Assembly (NCBI RefSeq): GCF_051380875.1
Contig: NZ_JBNYXW010000005.1
Coordinates: forward strand, 1 to 64,000
Direction: 5' to 3'
Length of the DNA stretch: 64,000 bases
Source of the DNA: Janthinobacterium sp051380875
GTDB lineage: Bacteria; Pseudomonadota; Gammaproteobacteria; Burkholderiales; Burkholderiaceae_D
Below are positions 9,085 through 17,172 of this stretch, one piece after another. The translations under genes were made by a program, and so were the position numbers. The stretch's first letter is position 1. Every line of letters starts with the position of its first letter. The notes beneath the pieces were generated by a model. That model saw only the letters and a list, made by a program, of their open reading frames with translations, ran no database searches and had not been told where the DNA came from.

Positions 9085-10764
9085 ATGCAAGCAATGAGTT
9101 ATGTACACGGCGCTCACGAGACGCCGTTGATCGGCGAAACCATCGGCGCCTACCTGGACGGTATCGCCGCCCGCTACGGCCAGCACGATGCCCTGATCGT
9201 GGCGCACCAGGACGTGCGCTGGACGTACGCGCAATTCCAGCAGCGCGTGCACCGCCTGGCCGCCGGTTTGTTGAAACTGGGCTTGCGGCCCGGTGAGCGC
9301 GTCGGCATCTGGTCGCAAAACTGCGCCGAATGGGTGCTGACCCAGTTTGCCACGGCGAAAGCCGGTTTGATCATGGTCAACATCAACCCCGCCTACCGGC
9401 GCTCGGAACTCGAATATGTGCTCGACAAGGTGCAATGCAGCGCGCTGATCCTGTCGCCCAGCTTCAAGTCCAGCGATTACCTGGCCATCGTGCAAGATGT
9501 GGTGCCGGAAATCGCCCATAGCCGCGCCGGCGACCTGCAGTCGCCGCGCCTGCCGCAGTTGCGCCACATCATCCGCCTGGGCGCGGCCGCCACGCCGGGC
9601 ATGCACAACTTCGACGCCTTGCTCGATGGCATCACGGACGCCGACCTGGCGCACCTGGAAGAAGTGAGCGCCACCTTGCAGTTTGACGACGCCGTCAACA
9701 TTCAGTTCACCTCCGGCACCACGGGCGCGCCGAAAGGCGCCACCTTGACGCACCACAACATCCTGAACAACGGCTTTTTCATCGGCGAAGCCATGCGCCT
9801 GACGGAAAAGGACCGCCTGTGTATTCCCGTGCCCCTGTATCACTGCTTTGGCATGGTGCTGGGCAACCTGGCCTGCGTCACGCACGGCGCAGCCATGGTG
9901 TATCCGGGCGAAGGTTTCGACCCCAAGGCCGTGCTTGAAACGGTGCAGGCCGAACGCTGCACGGGCTTGCACGGCGTGCCGACCATGTTCATCGCCATCC
10001 TCGACCATCCTGATTTCAAGCAATACGATCTGTCGAACTTGCGCACCGGCATCATGGCCGGCTCGCCATGCCCGATGGAAGTCATGACGCGCGTCATCGA
10101 ACTGATGCACATGGCGGAAATCACCATCGCCTATGGCATGACGGAAACCTCGCCCGTCAGCTTCCAAACCTCGATCGACGATCCGCGCGCCATGCGCGTG
10201 TCGTCTATCGGCCGCGTGCACCCGCACCTGGAAGTGAAAATCGTCGATGCGGAAGGGGCCATCGTGCCGCGCGGTGAGAAGGGCGAATTGCTGACGCGCG
10301 GCTATTCCGTGATGCAGGGCTACTGGGGCGACCCTGAAAAAACGGCCGAAGCCATCGATACGGCGCGCTGGATGCACACGGGCGACCTGGCCGTGATCGA
10401 TGAAAACGGCTTTTGCAGCATCGTCGGCCGCTCGAAAGACATGGTCATCCGTGGCGGCGAAAACATCTATCCGCGCGAGGTGGAGGAATTCCTGTACCGC
10501 CATCCGAGCGTGCTCGACGTGCAATGTGTGGGCGTGCCGGACGCCAAGTATGGCGAAGAGTTGTGTGCCTGCATCATATTGCGCCCCGGCATGCAAACCA
10601 CCAGCGAAGATATCCGCGCCTTTTGCGATGGCCAGATCGCGTATTACAAGATTCCCCGCTATGTGCGCTTCGTCGAAGCTTTCCCCATGACGGTGACGGG
10701 CAAGATCCAGAAATACCTGCTGCGCAAGCAAGTGGCGACGGACTTGGGCCTGGGCGCGGAATAA
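9085..10764 (+). CDS. Acyl-CoA synthetase (AMP-binding, medium/long chain type)
   Basis: 559 residues from ATG at 9085, chosen because CTGGAGA precedes it; the frame is open further upstream but lacks family sequence there. Adenylation motifs are intact: FTSGTTGAPKGATLTH (P-loop-like A3), AYGMTETSP (A5), MHTGDLAVIDENGF and GRSKDMVIRGGENIYPREVE (A7-A8), and the catalytic lysine region TVTGKIQKYLLRK near the C-terminus. Such enzymes activate a carboxylic acid to its acyl-CoA with ATP through an acyl-AMP. Substrate chain length cannot be read from sequence. It is a single gene, closed by a strong terminator. Confidence 0.9.
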   Translation: MQAMSYVHGAHETPLIGETIGAYLDGIAARYGQHDALIVAHQDVRWTYAQFQQRVHRLAAGLLKLGLRPGERVGIWSQNCAEWVLTQFATAKAGLIMVNINPAYRRSELEYVLDKVQCSALILSPSFKSSDYLAIVQDVVPEIAHSRAGDLQSPRLPQLRHIIRLGAAATPGMHNFDALLDGITDADLAHLEEVSATLQFDDAVNIQFTSGTTGAPKGATLTHHNILNNGFFIGEAMRLTEKDRLCIPVPLYHCFGMVLGNLACVTHGAAMVYPGEGFDPKAVLETVQAERCTGLHGVPTMFIAILDHPDFKQYDLSNLRTGIMAGSPCPMEVMTRVIELMHMAEITIAYGMTETSPVSFQTSIDDPRAMRVSSIGRVHPHLEVKIVDAEGAIVPRGEKGELLTRGYSVMQGYWGDPEKTAEAIDTARWMHTGDLAVIDENGFCSIVGRSKDMVIRGGENIYPREVEEFLYRHPSVLDVQCVGVPDAKYGEELCACIILRPGMQTTSEDIRAFCDGQIAYYKIPRYVRFVEAFPMTVTGKIQKYLLRKQVATDLGLGAE

Positions 10765-10790
10765 GCGCTTACTTTCCTGTCTGACATAAA

Positions 10791-10824
10791 AAAACACCGG
10801 GACGCTGGCGCGGCCCGGTGTTTT
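10791..10824 (+). terminator. Bidirectional rho-independent terminator
   Basis: AAAACACCGGG (10791-10801) pairs with CCCGGTGTTTT (10814-10824) around a 12-base loop. It separates the convergent acyl-CoA ligase and PEP-CTERM genes and can serve both. Confidence 0.85.
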
Positions 10825-10841
10825 GTTGTTGCTTGCCTCGC

Positions 10842-11831
10842 TTATGCCATGTGCGCCTGCGGTGTGCGCGCTGGCGTGCGGCGGCGCACAAAGGCGAGCA
10901 AGCCCAGGCCGGCCAGCAGCATGGCGTAGGTGCCCGGTTCCGGCACGGCCGACACGCTCACGGTGTTGAAGCCGGAGCCGAGCATGGTGATACGGCCTTT
11001 GCCGTCGTTGACCGAATTGGCGATCAGTGTGCCGGTCATATCGCCCGAGCCCGAAAATGCGCTGTCCGGCGCCAGGATGCTGCCGCGCACGTAGACGCCC
11101 GAGACGGTGGTGGTGCTGGCATTGGCAAAGTTGAACAGCGTGCGGTCGGCGTAGTTGCCAAAATTGCTGAAGCCGCCACTCATGTTGATGTCGCTGGCGG
11201 TACCGTTGATGATGATGCTGGCCGTGCTTTTCAGCGTGGTCAGGTCCAGCGTCAGGTTATGCAGTTCGCTCTTATCGATATTGAAAATGTTCACGTCCGC
11301 GTTGATGTCGCCGCGCAGGGTGTAGCCGTCATTTTCCCATACCGCCGTGCCGTTCGATTGCAGCTTGGCCACATCGCTCGACAGGGTGGTCAGTTGCTGC
11401 TTGGCAGCTGCGAAGTCCAGCGTGGACGCATTGCCCTTGCTGAAGGTGCCCGGTGCATACCAGGATGGTGCCGTCAACGTGGCGTTGGCATCGGTGACGC
11501 CATACACTGCCGTACCTTTGAGCGTACCGTCGCCAATCTTCAGGCTGCCGCCAGCGACGAGCGTGTTGACGCTGCTGCCTGGTTTTTTATTCGTGCCGAC
11601 ATCGTAGCTGTTCAGGTAAATGTTGCCGCCAGCGGCCAGGCTGCCGCTAACGCTGCTGAAGCCACTTTGGATACTGTTGCCTGTGCTGCCGCCGATATTG
11701 CCAAAGATAAAGGCCGAGTAGCCATTGGCGACGCCCAGGTCAATCACGGTTGCCTGGGCCGAGGCGCAAAAGGAGAGCGCGAACAGGGTGGTGCTGATGA
11801 GTGGCAGGGTGCGTGTAATAAATGATTTCAT
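10842..11831 (-). CDS. Choice-of-anchor A family protein with PEP-CTERM sorting signal
   Basis: 329 residues from ATG at 11831, which opens a clear Sec signal peptide (MKSFITRTLPLISTTLFALS, cleavage after ASAQA). The mature part begins with ANGYSAFIFGNIGGSTGN and SLAAGGNIYLNSYDVG, the usual opening of the choice-of-anchor A domain. Serine- and threonine-rich beta repeats follow. The C-terminus is a PEP-CTERM tag: VPEPGTYAMLLAGLGLLAFV, then a run of arginines. Such proteins are processed by exosortase and associate with exopolysaccharide or the cell surface. No exosortase gene is in the window. An upstream in-frame ATG at 11888 would displace the signal peptide and is less likely. Confidence 0.85.
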   Translation of the reverse strand: MKSFITRTLPLISTTLFALSFCASAQATVIDLGVANGYSAFIFGNIGGSTGNSIQSGFSSVSGSLAAGGNIYLNSYDVGTNKKPGSSVNTLVAGGSLKIGDGTLKGTAVYGVTDANATLTAPSWYAPGTFSKGNASTLDFAAAKQQLTTLSSDVAKLQSNGTAVWENDGYTLRGDINADVNIFNIDKSELHNLTLDLTTLKSTASIIINGTASDINMSGGFSNFGNYADRTLFNFANASTTTVSGVYVRGSILAPDSAFSGSGDMTGTLIANSVNDGKGRITMLGSGFNTVSVSAVPEPGTYAMLLAGLGLLAFVRRRTPARTPQAHMA

Positions 11832-11993
11832 GGGTATTTTTATAGTAAGAGGGAGGATAGGGCGGGAGAGCAAGAACACCGCCATCACGCTGGGCGATAT
11901 TATAATCTAAAAAGCAATTTTAGTGCAATTTAACTAATTAAATATATTTAAATGCAACACTTTTCCTGCCTCTGATTATTTCGCGGCAGGCAT

Positions 11994-12026
11994 AAAAAAA
12001 CCGGGCTGAACTGGCCCGGTTTTTTT
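11994..12026 (-). terminator. Rho-independent terminator of the GT39 gene
   Basis: AAAAAACCGGGC pairs with GCCCGGTTTTTT around a short loop, with long A and T runs on both sides. It lies immediately after the stop of the minus-strand glycosyltransferase at 12029. Confidence 0.85.
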
Positions 12027-12028
12027 GT

Positions 12029-13753
12029 TTATTTGACGCGCTGGTAGAGGCGGAAGCGTTCCACGTCGTCGGTGGGGCGGCGCCCTTCCCACAGCTTGAT
12101 CCAGCCGGCGCCGTGGTGCTCAGGCAGCTGTTCCTTGTTGTCGCGCACCCTCGTGCTGTCTTGCAGCAGCAACAAATCGCAGCGCTGCGTGTCCACGCTG
12201 GCAAACGGCAGGCGGCCATAGTAGGCGAACGAGGCGCGCTGGGCGGCGCCGACATTGCTGGTGATGCAATTGTTGCCTGGCGGTAAATTGATGGAAATCT
12301 GGTGCGCCACGCTGATGTAGCTCTTGCTGTAATTCAATTCCGGCAAGAACAGGGTCATGATCAGTACCCAGATGAGTATCAGTCCGCCGGACGACAGCAC
12401 CACGGCGCGCCACAGCACGGCCGGCTGGCGCGAGATGCGCCAGTGCACCAGGGCGATCCAGCCAGCTGTCACGCCAGCGGCGACGAAGAAGGCGATCAGG
12501 TCCAGCCCAGGTTTGAAGCCTGGCAAGAGTTTCAGGGCATTGTGCGCCAGTTGTGTCGGCCAGCCCGTCAGGATGGCGAACCAGAACAGCCATAGCGCGG
12601 CGGCGCACATGGTCAGCACCGTCACGGAGAACCAGTCGATAGCGTTGATGGCACCCCGTTTCATGGTCAGCAAGCCAAACGCGGCCATCACGGCCAGCGG
12701 CGGCAGCAGGGGCAGCAGCTGGCTTGGGTCGGGATCGGGATGGCACAGGCCCAGGATGGCCAGCATGGCGACAAAGGTCAGCGGCACGACGATGTGCAGC
12801 ACATGGTGCTGGCGGCGCCAGGCATATACGGCCCAGGCGGCGAAGGGCCAGGCCGGCCAGAAGAACCAGATGCCGACGCGCAAGAAATATTGCACGCTTT
12901 TCAGGCTTGGGGCGCTGAACTGGCGGCTATTCCACTCCATCCATGCTTGCAGCGGCGCATGGCCGTATGGTTGCAGCCATTCGCCGGGCAGCAGCCAGAC
13001 CAGGGTCAGCGCGATGGCCACGAGCAAGGCCAGCGCCAGGTGGCGCACGCTGCGCAGCAGCGGCAGGCGCAGGAACACCGTGCACAGCAGCATGGCGATG
13101 GTCAGCGCCGCCGGCGTGATCCAGCCGCGCGTGAGGGTCAGGCCGCCCAGCGCCAGGCCCAGCAGGGCGGCATTGCGCACGGAAGGGCCTTCCACGTAGC
13201 GCACGGCGCGGTACAGCAGATAGGCCATCAGGGAAACATACAGCGCTTCGGCGGTGATGTCGTGGCTGTGCTGCAGCAAGCCCAGGCAGCCCAGGTAGAT
13301 GAGCACGGCGGCATCGGCCAGGGTGCGGCCGAAGTCGTCCGGTTCAGGCTGGCCGCCGAACGCCAGGCGCAGGGGCTGGGCGTCGTTGCGGCGGCCCAGG
13401 TTGAAGGCGGTGTACCAGACCGACAGTGTGCTGACGACGAAGATGCCAATGGTCGACATGCGCGCGCCAAACACGTCGCCATCGATCCAGCCGAACAATT
13501 TGATGAAAATGGCGCCGAGCCAGAAGGTCAGCGGGCCTTCCTCTGGCATGGACAGGCCGGCTACATTGGGCCACAGCCAGTCGGAGAGGCCGCCGTGCGC
13601 CATGGTCCACATGATGCCGAAACTGGCGGCGTCATCGTTCTTCCACGGCTCGCGGCCAATCAGGCCAGGCAGGATGTACAGCAGGCCAAGCGCAAACAAG
13701 GCCCATCGTGGCAGCGCGAGTGTGGCAGCGGCGGGAAGGCGGACTGGCTTCAT
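12029..13753 (-). CDS. Glycosyltransferase family 39 (ArnT/PMT-like) membrane protein
   Basis: 574 residues with about ten or more hydrophobic segments (for example WALFALGLLYILPGLIG at the start, and ALLGLALGGLTLTRGW mid-protein). The first periplasmic loop carries GREPWKNDDAASFG, the paired aspartates expected at the catalytic position of GT-C enzymes. A periplasmic C-terminal region (YSKSYISVAHQISINLPPGN) follows the helices. The relatives transfer sugars from polyprenyl phosphate carriers to lipid A, protein or other acceptors; the acceptor here is unknown. It is monocistronic, with a terminator directly behind it. Confidence 0.8.
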   Translation of the reverse strand: MKPVRLPAAATLALPRWALFALGLLYILPGLIGREPWKNDDAASFGIMWTMAHGGLSDWLWPNVAGLSMPEEGPLTFWLGAIFIKLFGWIDGDVFGARMSTIGIFVVSTLSVWYTAFNLGRRNDAQPLRLAFGGQPEPDDFGRTLADAAVLIYLGCLGLLQHSHDITAEALYVSLMAYLLYRAVRYVEGPSVRNAALLGLALGGLTLTRGWITPAALTIAMLLCTVFLRLPLLRSVRHLALALLVAIALTLVWLLPGEWLQPYGHAPLQAWMEWNSRQFSAPSLKSVQYFLRVGIWFFWPAWPFAAWAVYAWRRQHHVLHIVVPLTFVAMLAILGLCHPDPDPSQLLPLLPPLAVMAAFGLLTMKRGAINAIDWFSVTVLTMCAAALWLFWFAILTGWPTQLAHNALKLLPGFKPGLDLIAFFVAAGVTAGWIALVHWRISRQPAVLWRAVVLSSGGLILIWVLIMTLFLPELNYSKSYISVAHQISINLPPGNNCITSNVGAAQRASFAYYGRLPFASVDTQRCDLLLLQDSTRVRDNKEQLPEHHGAGWIKLWEGRRPTDDVERFRLYQRVK

Positions 13754-13863
13754 CGATGGTCGGTATCAGTAAGAATGGAAGGCGCGACGCATTGCGTCGG
13801 GGGTAAGCGGCAGTGGCAGTATAAAGTAAAGCGGCCAAGGTGGCCAAAGCGGCGGTAAAAGAC

Positions 13864-13890
13864 AAAAAAGGCAGCCGTAGCTGCCTTTTT
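13864..13890 (-). terminator. Rho-independent terminator of rpmE2
   Basis: AAAAAGGCAGC and GCTGCCTTTTT form a perfect stem with a CGTA loop, with T-runs on both strands. On the minus strand it lies 45 bases after the rpmE2 stop. A second inverted repeat TTTTTGCCG/CGGCAAAAA at 13912-13934 sits between them but has no U-tract. Confidence 0.8.
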
Positions 13891-13934
13891 CCTGCTAGCC
13901 GAAGCTGCCTTTTTTTGCCGCAGAGCGGCAAAAA

Positions 13935-14204
13935 TTAGCCTGCTGCGATGGCGGTTTTCGAACCGACGGTACCAAATTTCTGACGGAACTTCTCGACGCG
14001 ACCTGCGGTATCGACGATTTTGTGCTTGCCCGTGAAGAATGGGTGCGATTCAGCCGAAACCTCGATCTTCACCAATGGGTACTCTTTACCGTCATGGGTG
14101 ATTTTGTCGCGGGTTTGGATGGTCGAGCGGGTAACGAATTTGAAATCGCACGACAGATCGTGGAAAACAACTTCGCGGTATTCTGGATGGGTATCGACTT
14201 TCAT
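13935..14204 (-). CDS. rpmE2: 50S ribosomal protein L31 type B
   Basis: 89 residues from ATG at 14204, with AGAGAGA a few bases upstream as ribosome binding site. The sequence MKVDTHPEYREVVFHDLSCD and the tail FRQKFG are typical of L31. It lacks the CxxC zinc pair of the zinc-binding paralogue and has the insertion of type B (C-minus) L31, the form used under zinc limitation when both exist. Position downstream of trxA and rho is the usual betaproteobacterial order. An upstream in-frame ATG at 14237 has no family sequence. Confidence 0.93.
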   Translation of the reverse strand: MKVDTHPEYREVVFHDLSCDFKFVTRSTIQTRDKITHDGKEYPLVKIEVSAESHPFFTGKHKIVDTAGRVEKFRQKFGTVGSKTAIAAG

Positions 14205-14337
14205 GGGATTCTCTCTAAGTAGGTAGCCAAACAGCACTTCGTCGGTCGTCTTGCTTCTTGACCCGATTGCCGATCACTTGCCAGGGTTTAAAATAATGCA
14301 ACCGTCGATTATATAGCGCTTTTTGGTCGCCGGCAAT

Positions 14338-14364
14338 AAAAAAGCCGCTCGGAAGCGGCTTTGG
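14338..14364 (-). terminator. Rho-independent terminator downstream of rho
   Basis: AAAGCCGCT (14341-14349) pairs with AGCGGCTTT (14354-14362) around CGGA. On the minus strand the stem is followed by TTTTTTATT. It lies about 235 bases after the rho stop, so the long 3' region of the rho transcript includes the branched element at 14363-14590. Confidence 0.85.
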
Positions 14365-14590
14365 TGGCAACATGTTACCACCGGGGAGGGAGAAACCGTA
14401 GCGAGCAGGCCGCAGTTGCGATTGAGTAGCGCAACCGTACTGGAGTACGGTGAGCAACGGAGATCGTAAATGCGGCCGCGCAGTAGGTTTATCCCCCCCG
14501 GCGGTGACGCAGGGGTTTCGTGAGGCGCAGCCACACGCCAGCGTAACGGCTTGGCCATGCAGGGCACAAGCTCCTTGCGCCTCACTTGTG
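14363..14590. repeat. Branched inverted-repeat element between rho and rpmE2
   Basis: About 230 bases without a credible gene but full of pairing. GGTGGCAACATGTTACCACC (14363-14382) is a near-perfect palindrome. An outer stem pairs CCGGGG...AAACC (14381-14397) with GGTTT...CCCCGG (14486-14501). Inside it GGCCGCA (14408-14414) pairs with TGCGGCC (14471-14477), and within that lie two hairpins, GTTGCG/CGCAAC (14415-14435) and CCGTAC/GTACGG (14435-14450). A further stem GTGAGGCGCA (14520-14529)/TGCGCCTCAC (14576-14585) follows. This gives a cloverleaf-like fold on either strand. It may be a genus-specific extragenic repeat or a structured 3' UTR; no known RNA family was recognised. Confidence 0.5.
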
Positions 14591-14596
14591 GCGGGT

Positions 14597-15859
14597 TTAC
14601 CCGCCCCGGCGCATCATGTCGAAGAACTCTGCGTTGTTCTTCGTGGCTTTCATCTTGTCGAGAATGAACTCCATCGCCTCGATCTCGTCCATCGAGTACA
14701 GCAACTTGCGCAGGATCCAGATTTTTTGCAGCTCGTTCGGCTTGATCAGCAATTCTTCGCGGCGGGTACCCGATTTGTTCAGGTTAATTGCCGGGTAGAC
14801 ACGTTTTTCAGCCAGGCGGCGTTCCAGATGCACTTCCATGTTGCCGGTACCCTTGAATTCTTCAAAGATCACGTCATCCATGCGCGAGCCCGTTTCGATC
14901 AGCGCCGTGGCGATGATGGTCAGCGAGCCGCCTTCTTCGATATTGCGCGCGGCGCCGAAGAAGCGTTTTGGACGTTGCAGCGCATTCGCGTCGACACCAC
15001 CGGTCAGTACCTTGCCCGAGGCAGGGATGACGGTGTTGTAGGCGCGCGCCAGGCGGGTGATCGAGTCGAGCAGGATCACCACGTCTTTTTTCATTTCGAC
15101 CAGGCGCTTGGCTTTTTCCAGCACCATTTCAGCCACTTGCACGTGGCGCGTGGCCGGTTCGTCGAAAGTCGATGCGACCACTTCGCCGCGTACCGAACGT
15201 TGCATTTCGGTAACTTCTTCCGGACGTTCGTCGATCAGCAGCACGATCAGGGTGATGTCCGGGTGATTCGCCGTGATGGCATGCGCGATGTGCTGAAGGA
15301 TCACGGATTTACCGGATTTCGGCGATGCCACCAGCAAACCGCGCTGGCCTTTGCCGATCGGGGCGATCAGGTCGATGATGCGGCCGGTGATGTTTTCCTG
15401 GCCATTCATTTCACGTTCCAGGCGCAGCGGCTCGTTCGGGTGCAGCGGCGTCAGGTTTTCAAACAGGATGCGGTGTTTCGACATTTCCGGCGATTCGCCG
15501 TTGACCTTGTCTACTTTGACCAGTGCGAAATAGCGTTCGCCATCTTTCGGGGTCCGTACCTCGCCCTCGATCGAATCGCCCGTGTGCAGATTGAAGCGGC
15601 GGATTTGCGAAGGGGAGATGTAAATGTCGTCGGTGGACGCCATGTAGCTGGCGTCAGGCGAGCGCAGGAAGCCGAAGCCGTCAGGCAGCACTTCCAGGGC
15701 GCCGTCGCCAAAAATCTGTTCGCCCGATTTGGCGCGTTTTTTCAGGATAGCGAACATCAGCTCCTGTTTGCGCAAGCGGGCTGCGTTGTCAATGTCAAGA
15801 CCGATCGCCATCTCAAGCAGGGCGGATACGTGTAGGGCCTTTAGTTCGGATAAATGCAT
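14597..15859 (-). CDS. rho: Transcription termination factor Rho
   Basis: 420 residues, the normal length. The N-terminal RNA-binding domain starts MHLSELKALHVSALLEMA and includes the cold-shock-like GDGALEVLPDGFGFLRSP with SYMASTDDIYISPSQIRRF. The ATPase domain has the P-loop VASPKSGKSVILQ, Walker B VVILLDSITRLARAYN, and the Q/R-loop region TGGVDANALQRPKRFFGAARN. Rho is the hexameric RNA helicase that ends untranslated transcripts. It lies 138 bases downstream of trxA on the same strand, the usual order in this group. Confidence 0.97.
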   Translation of the reverse strand: MHLSELKALHVSALLEMAIGLDIDNAARLRKQELMFAILKKRAKSGEQIFGDGALEVLPDGFGFLRSPDASYMASTDDIYISPSQIRRFNLHTGDSIEGEVRTPKDGERYFALVKVDKVNGESPEMSKHRILFENLTPLHPNEPLRLEREMNGQENITGRIIDLIAPIGKGQRGLLVASPKSGKSVILQHIAHAITANHPDITLIVLLIDERPEEVTEMQRSVRGEVVASTFDEPATRHVQVAEMVLEKAKRLVEMKKDVVILLDSITRLARAYNTVIPASGKVLTGGVDANALQRPKRFFGAARNIEEGGSLTIIATALIETGSRMDDVIFEEFKGTGNMEVHLERRLAEKRVYPAINLNKSGTRREELLIKPNELQKIWILRKLLYSMDEIEAMEFILDKMKATKNNAEFFDMMRRGG

Positions 15860-15997
15860 ATGTGTTGAGTGTCCCGAGACGGGATGTAAAGGTAGGGGAG
15901 GGGACTGCGTGGCTTGATTAATTTATCAGGGAAGGGACAGCGTATGGTGCTCTGTCCAATCAGGCGGCGCTGCGGGCGCAGCGCTGCCTATCATACA

Positions 15998-16324
15998 TTA
16001 AATGTTGCTGTCGACGAAAGCGGTCAACTGGCCCTTGGCCATGGCGCCCACTTTTTGCGCAGCGGCGACACCATCCTTGAACAGGATCAGGGTCGGGATG
16101 CCGCGAATGCCGAACTTGGCAGGTACTGCCTGGTTGGCATCGACGTCCATCTTGGCGATCTGGATGCGGCCAGCGTATTCCTTGGCAACTTCTTCCAGAA
16201 TAGGCGCGATGGCCTTGCAAGGACCGCACCACTCCGCCCAGAAGTCCACCAGGACGGGCAAGTCGGATTTCAGGACGTCTGCTTCAAAAGAAGCATCGCT
16301 AATGTGTTTGATATTTTCGCTCAT
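15998..16324 (-). CDS. trxA: Thioredoxin 1
   Basis: 108 residues from ATG at 16324, with GAGGA just upstream; the in-frame ATG at 16351 lacks family sequence. The active site DFWAEWCGPCKAIAPIL has the WCGPC redox motif, the cis-proline loop is FGIRGIPTLILFKDG, and the buried aspartate (VLVDFW) is present. Cytoplasmic general disulfide reductase, reduced by thioredoxin reductase. Followed by rho. Confidence 0.96.
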   Translation of the reverse strand: MSENIKHISDASFEADVLKSDLPVLVDFWAEWCGPCKAIAPILEEVAKEYAGRIQIAKMDVDANQAVPAKFGIRGIPTLILFKDGVAAAQKVGAMAKGQLTAFVDSNI

Positions 16325-16627
16325 ATTTTCCTCAAATGAGGGTGGGATCAATAATGCCTGGAATTAACCATACGCTGGTTCGCCATCCATGCTTCCTGGA
16401 ATGCAGCTAGCAGATGGGGGCAATGGGCACGAATTCAATGTTCTTGGAAGGTGCGACCAGAGGTATGCAGGCGGGGATGGCTGAAATAATAACCCATTTT
16501 TTCAAAACGTGGCGATTATTGCAGAAAAACTTGAGGCAGATCTGTCCCAGGTGCTTTTGCAGGGCGGCAAAGCCGCATGCCTGCTTGCCCACGGCACGTC
16601 TTCCATCCTCCCCGCCCAGTTCCTGCC
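16325..16627. other. Intergenic region without recognisable gene
   Basis: About 300 bases between trxA and the receiver-domain gene. Short open frames exist on both strands but show no family motif or good ribosome binding site. It should contain the trxA promoter; no convincing -35/-10 pair was picked out. Confidence 0.5.
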
Positions 16628-17092
16628 TCAGGCTTGCACGCCGCTCTGGCGCGCCGTGTGCTGTCGTTGCAAGTTCATCATAAGCTCCAGTTCTGCGCTT
16701 TCCATCGGCTTGCGGAAGGTGCCTAATATATGCAGGCCATTGGCCACCGCCAGGCGTTCGGCCGCCAGGCGCACGGCCGAATGCAGGCCCGACAGCAATA
16801 CGACACCGCCACGGAAGCCGTTTTCTGCCGCCATGCGCAAGAATTCGATGCCGTCGACGTCGGGCATGGACAGGTCGCAGATCAGCAAGTCGGGCTGATG
16901 CTGCTGCAAGGTGGCCAGCGCCTGCCCGCTGTGCGACTCGCAGCGGATGTCGAACTGGCCCAGCTGTTCGAGCATGTCGCTAAGCACGTCGAGCATGAAG
17001 ACGTCGTCATCGAGCAGCAAGATGCGCAGTGGCGCTACGCCTGCTTCGGCTTGGGCTTGGGCCTCAGTGTGTTGATTGGATACATTGTTCAT
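16628..17092 (-). CDS. Stand-alone response regulator receiver protein
   Basis: 154 residues: a 20-residue variable leader, then one CheY-like domain. The acidic pocket LLLDDD is at 28-30, the phospho-acceptor Asp73 is in LLICDLSMPDVDG, the conserved Ser/Thr is in VVLLSG and the lysine in GTFRKP. There is no output domain, so it would act by protein contact or as a phosphate sink. It lies 80 bases downstream of a large hybrid histidine kinase on the same strand, and the kinase's HPt domain is the likely phosphodonor. Partner assignment is inference from position. Confidence 0.88.
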   Translation of the reverse strand: MNNVSNQHTEAQAQAEAGVAPLRILLLDDDVFMLDVLSDMLEQLGQFDIRCESHSGQALATLQQHQPDLLICDLSMPDVDGIEFLRMAAENGFRGGVVLLSGLHSAVRLAAERLAVANGLHILGTFRKPMESAELELMMNLQRQHTARQSGVQA

Positions 17093-17172
17093 CGTGATAT
17101 CTTTCTATCTCCGGTCTTTATGCTGCATCGTGGTCGATGCCGGTACCTTGCCGCAATGTCTATTCGCGGTGG

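Noticed and set aside
8899..10797. Minus-strand open frame opposite the acyl-CoA ligase
   Set aside because: It is antisense to an intact AMP-binding enzyme and shows no domain of its own.
13908..13936. Second hairpin TTTTTGCCG/CGGCAAAAA after rpmE2
   Set aside because: The stem is symmetric in A and T but neither strand has a U-tract after it; the hairpin at 13864-13890 is the better terminator.
14274..14585. 103-residue minus-strand frame between rho and rpmE2
   Set aside because: It runs through a highly structured repeat element and a terminator, and has no recognisable domain.
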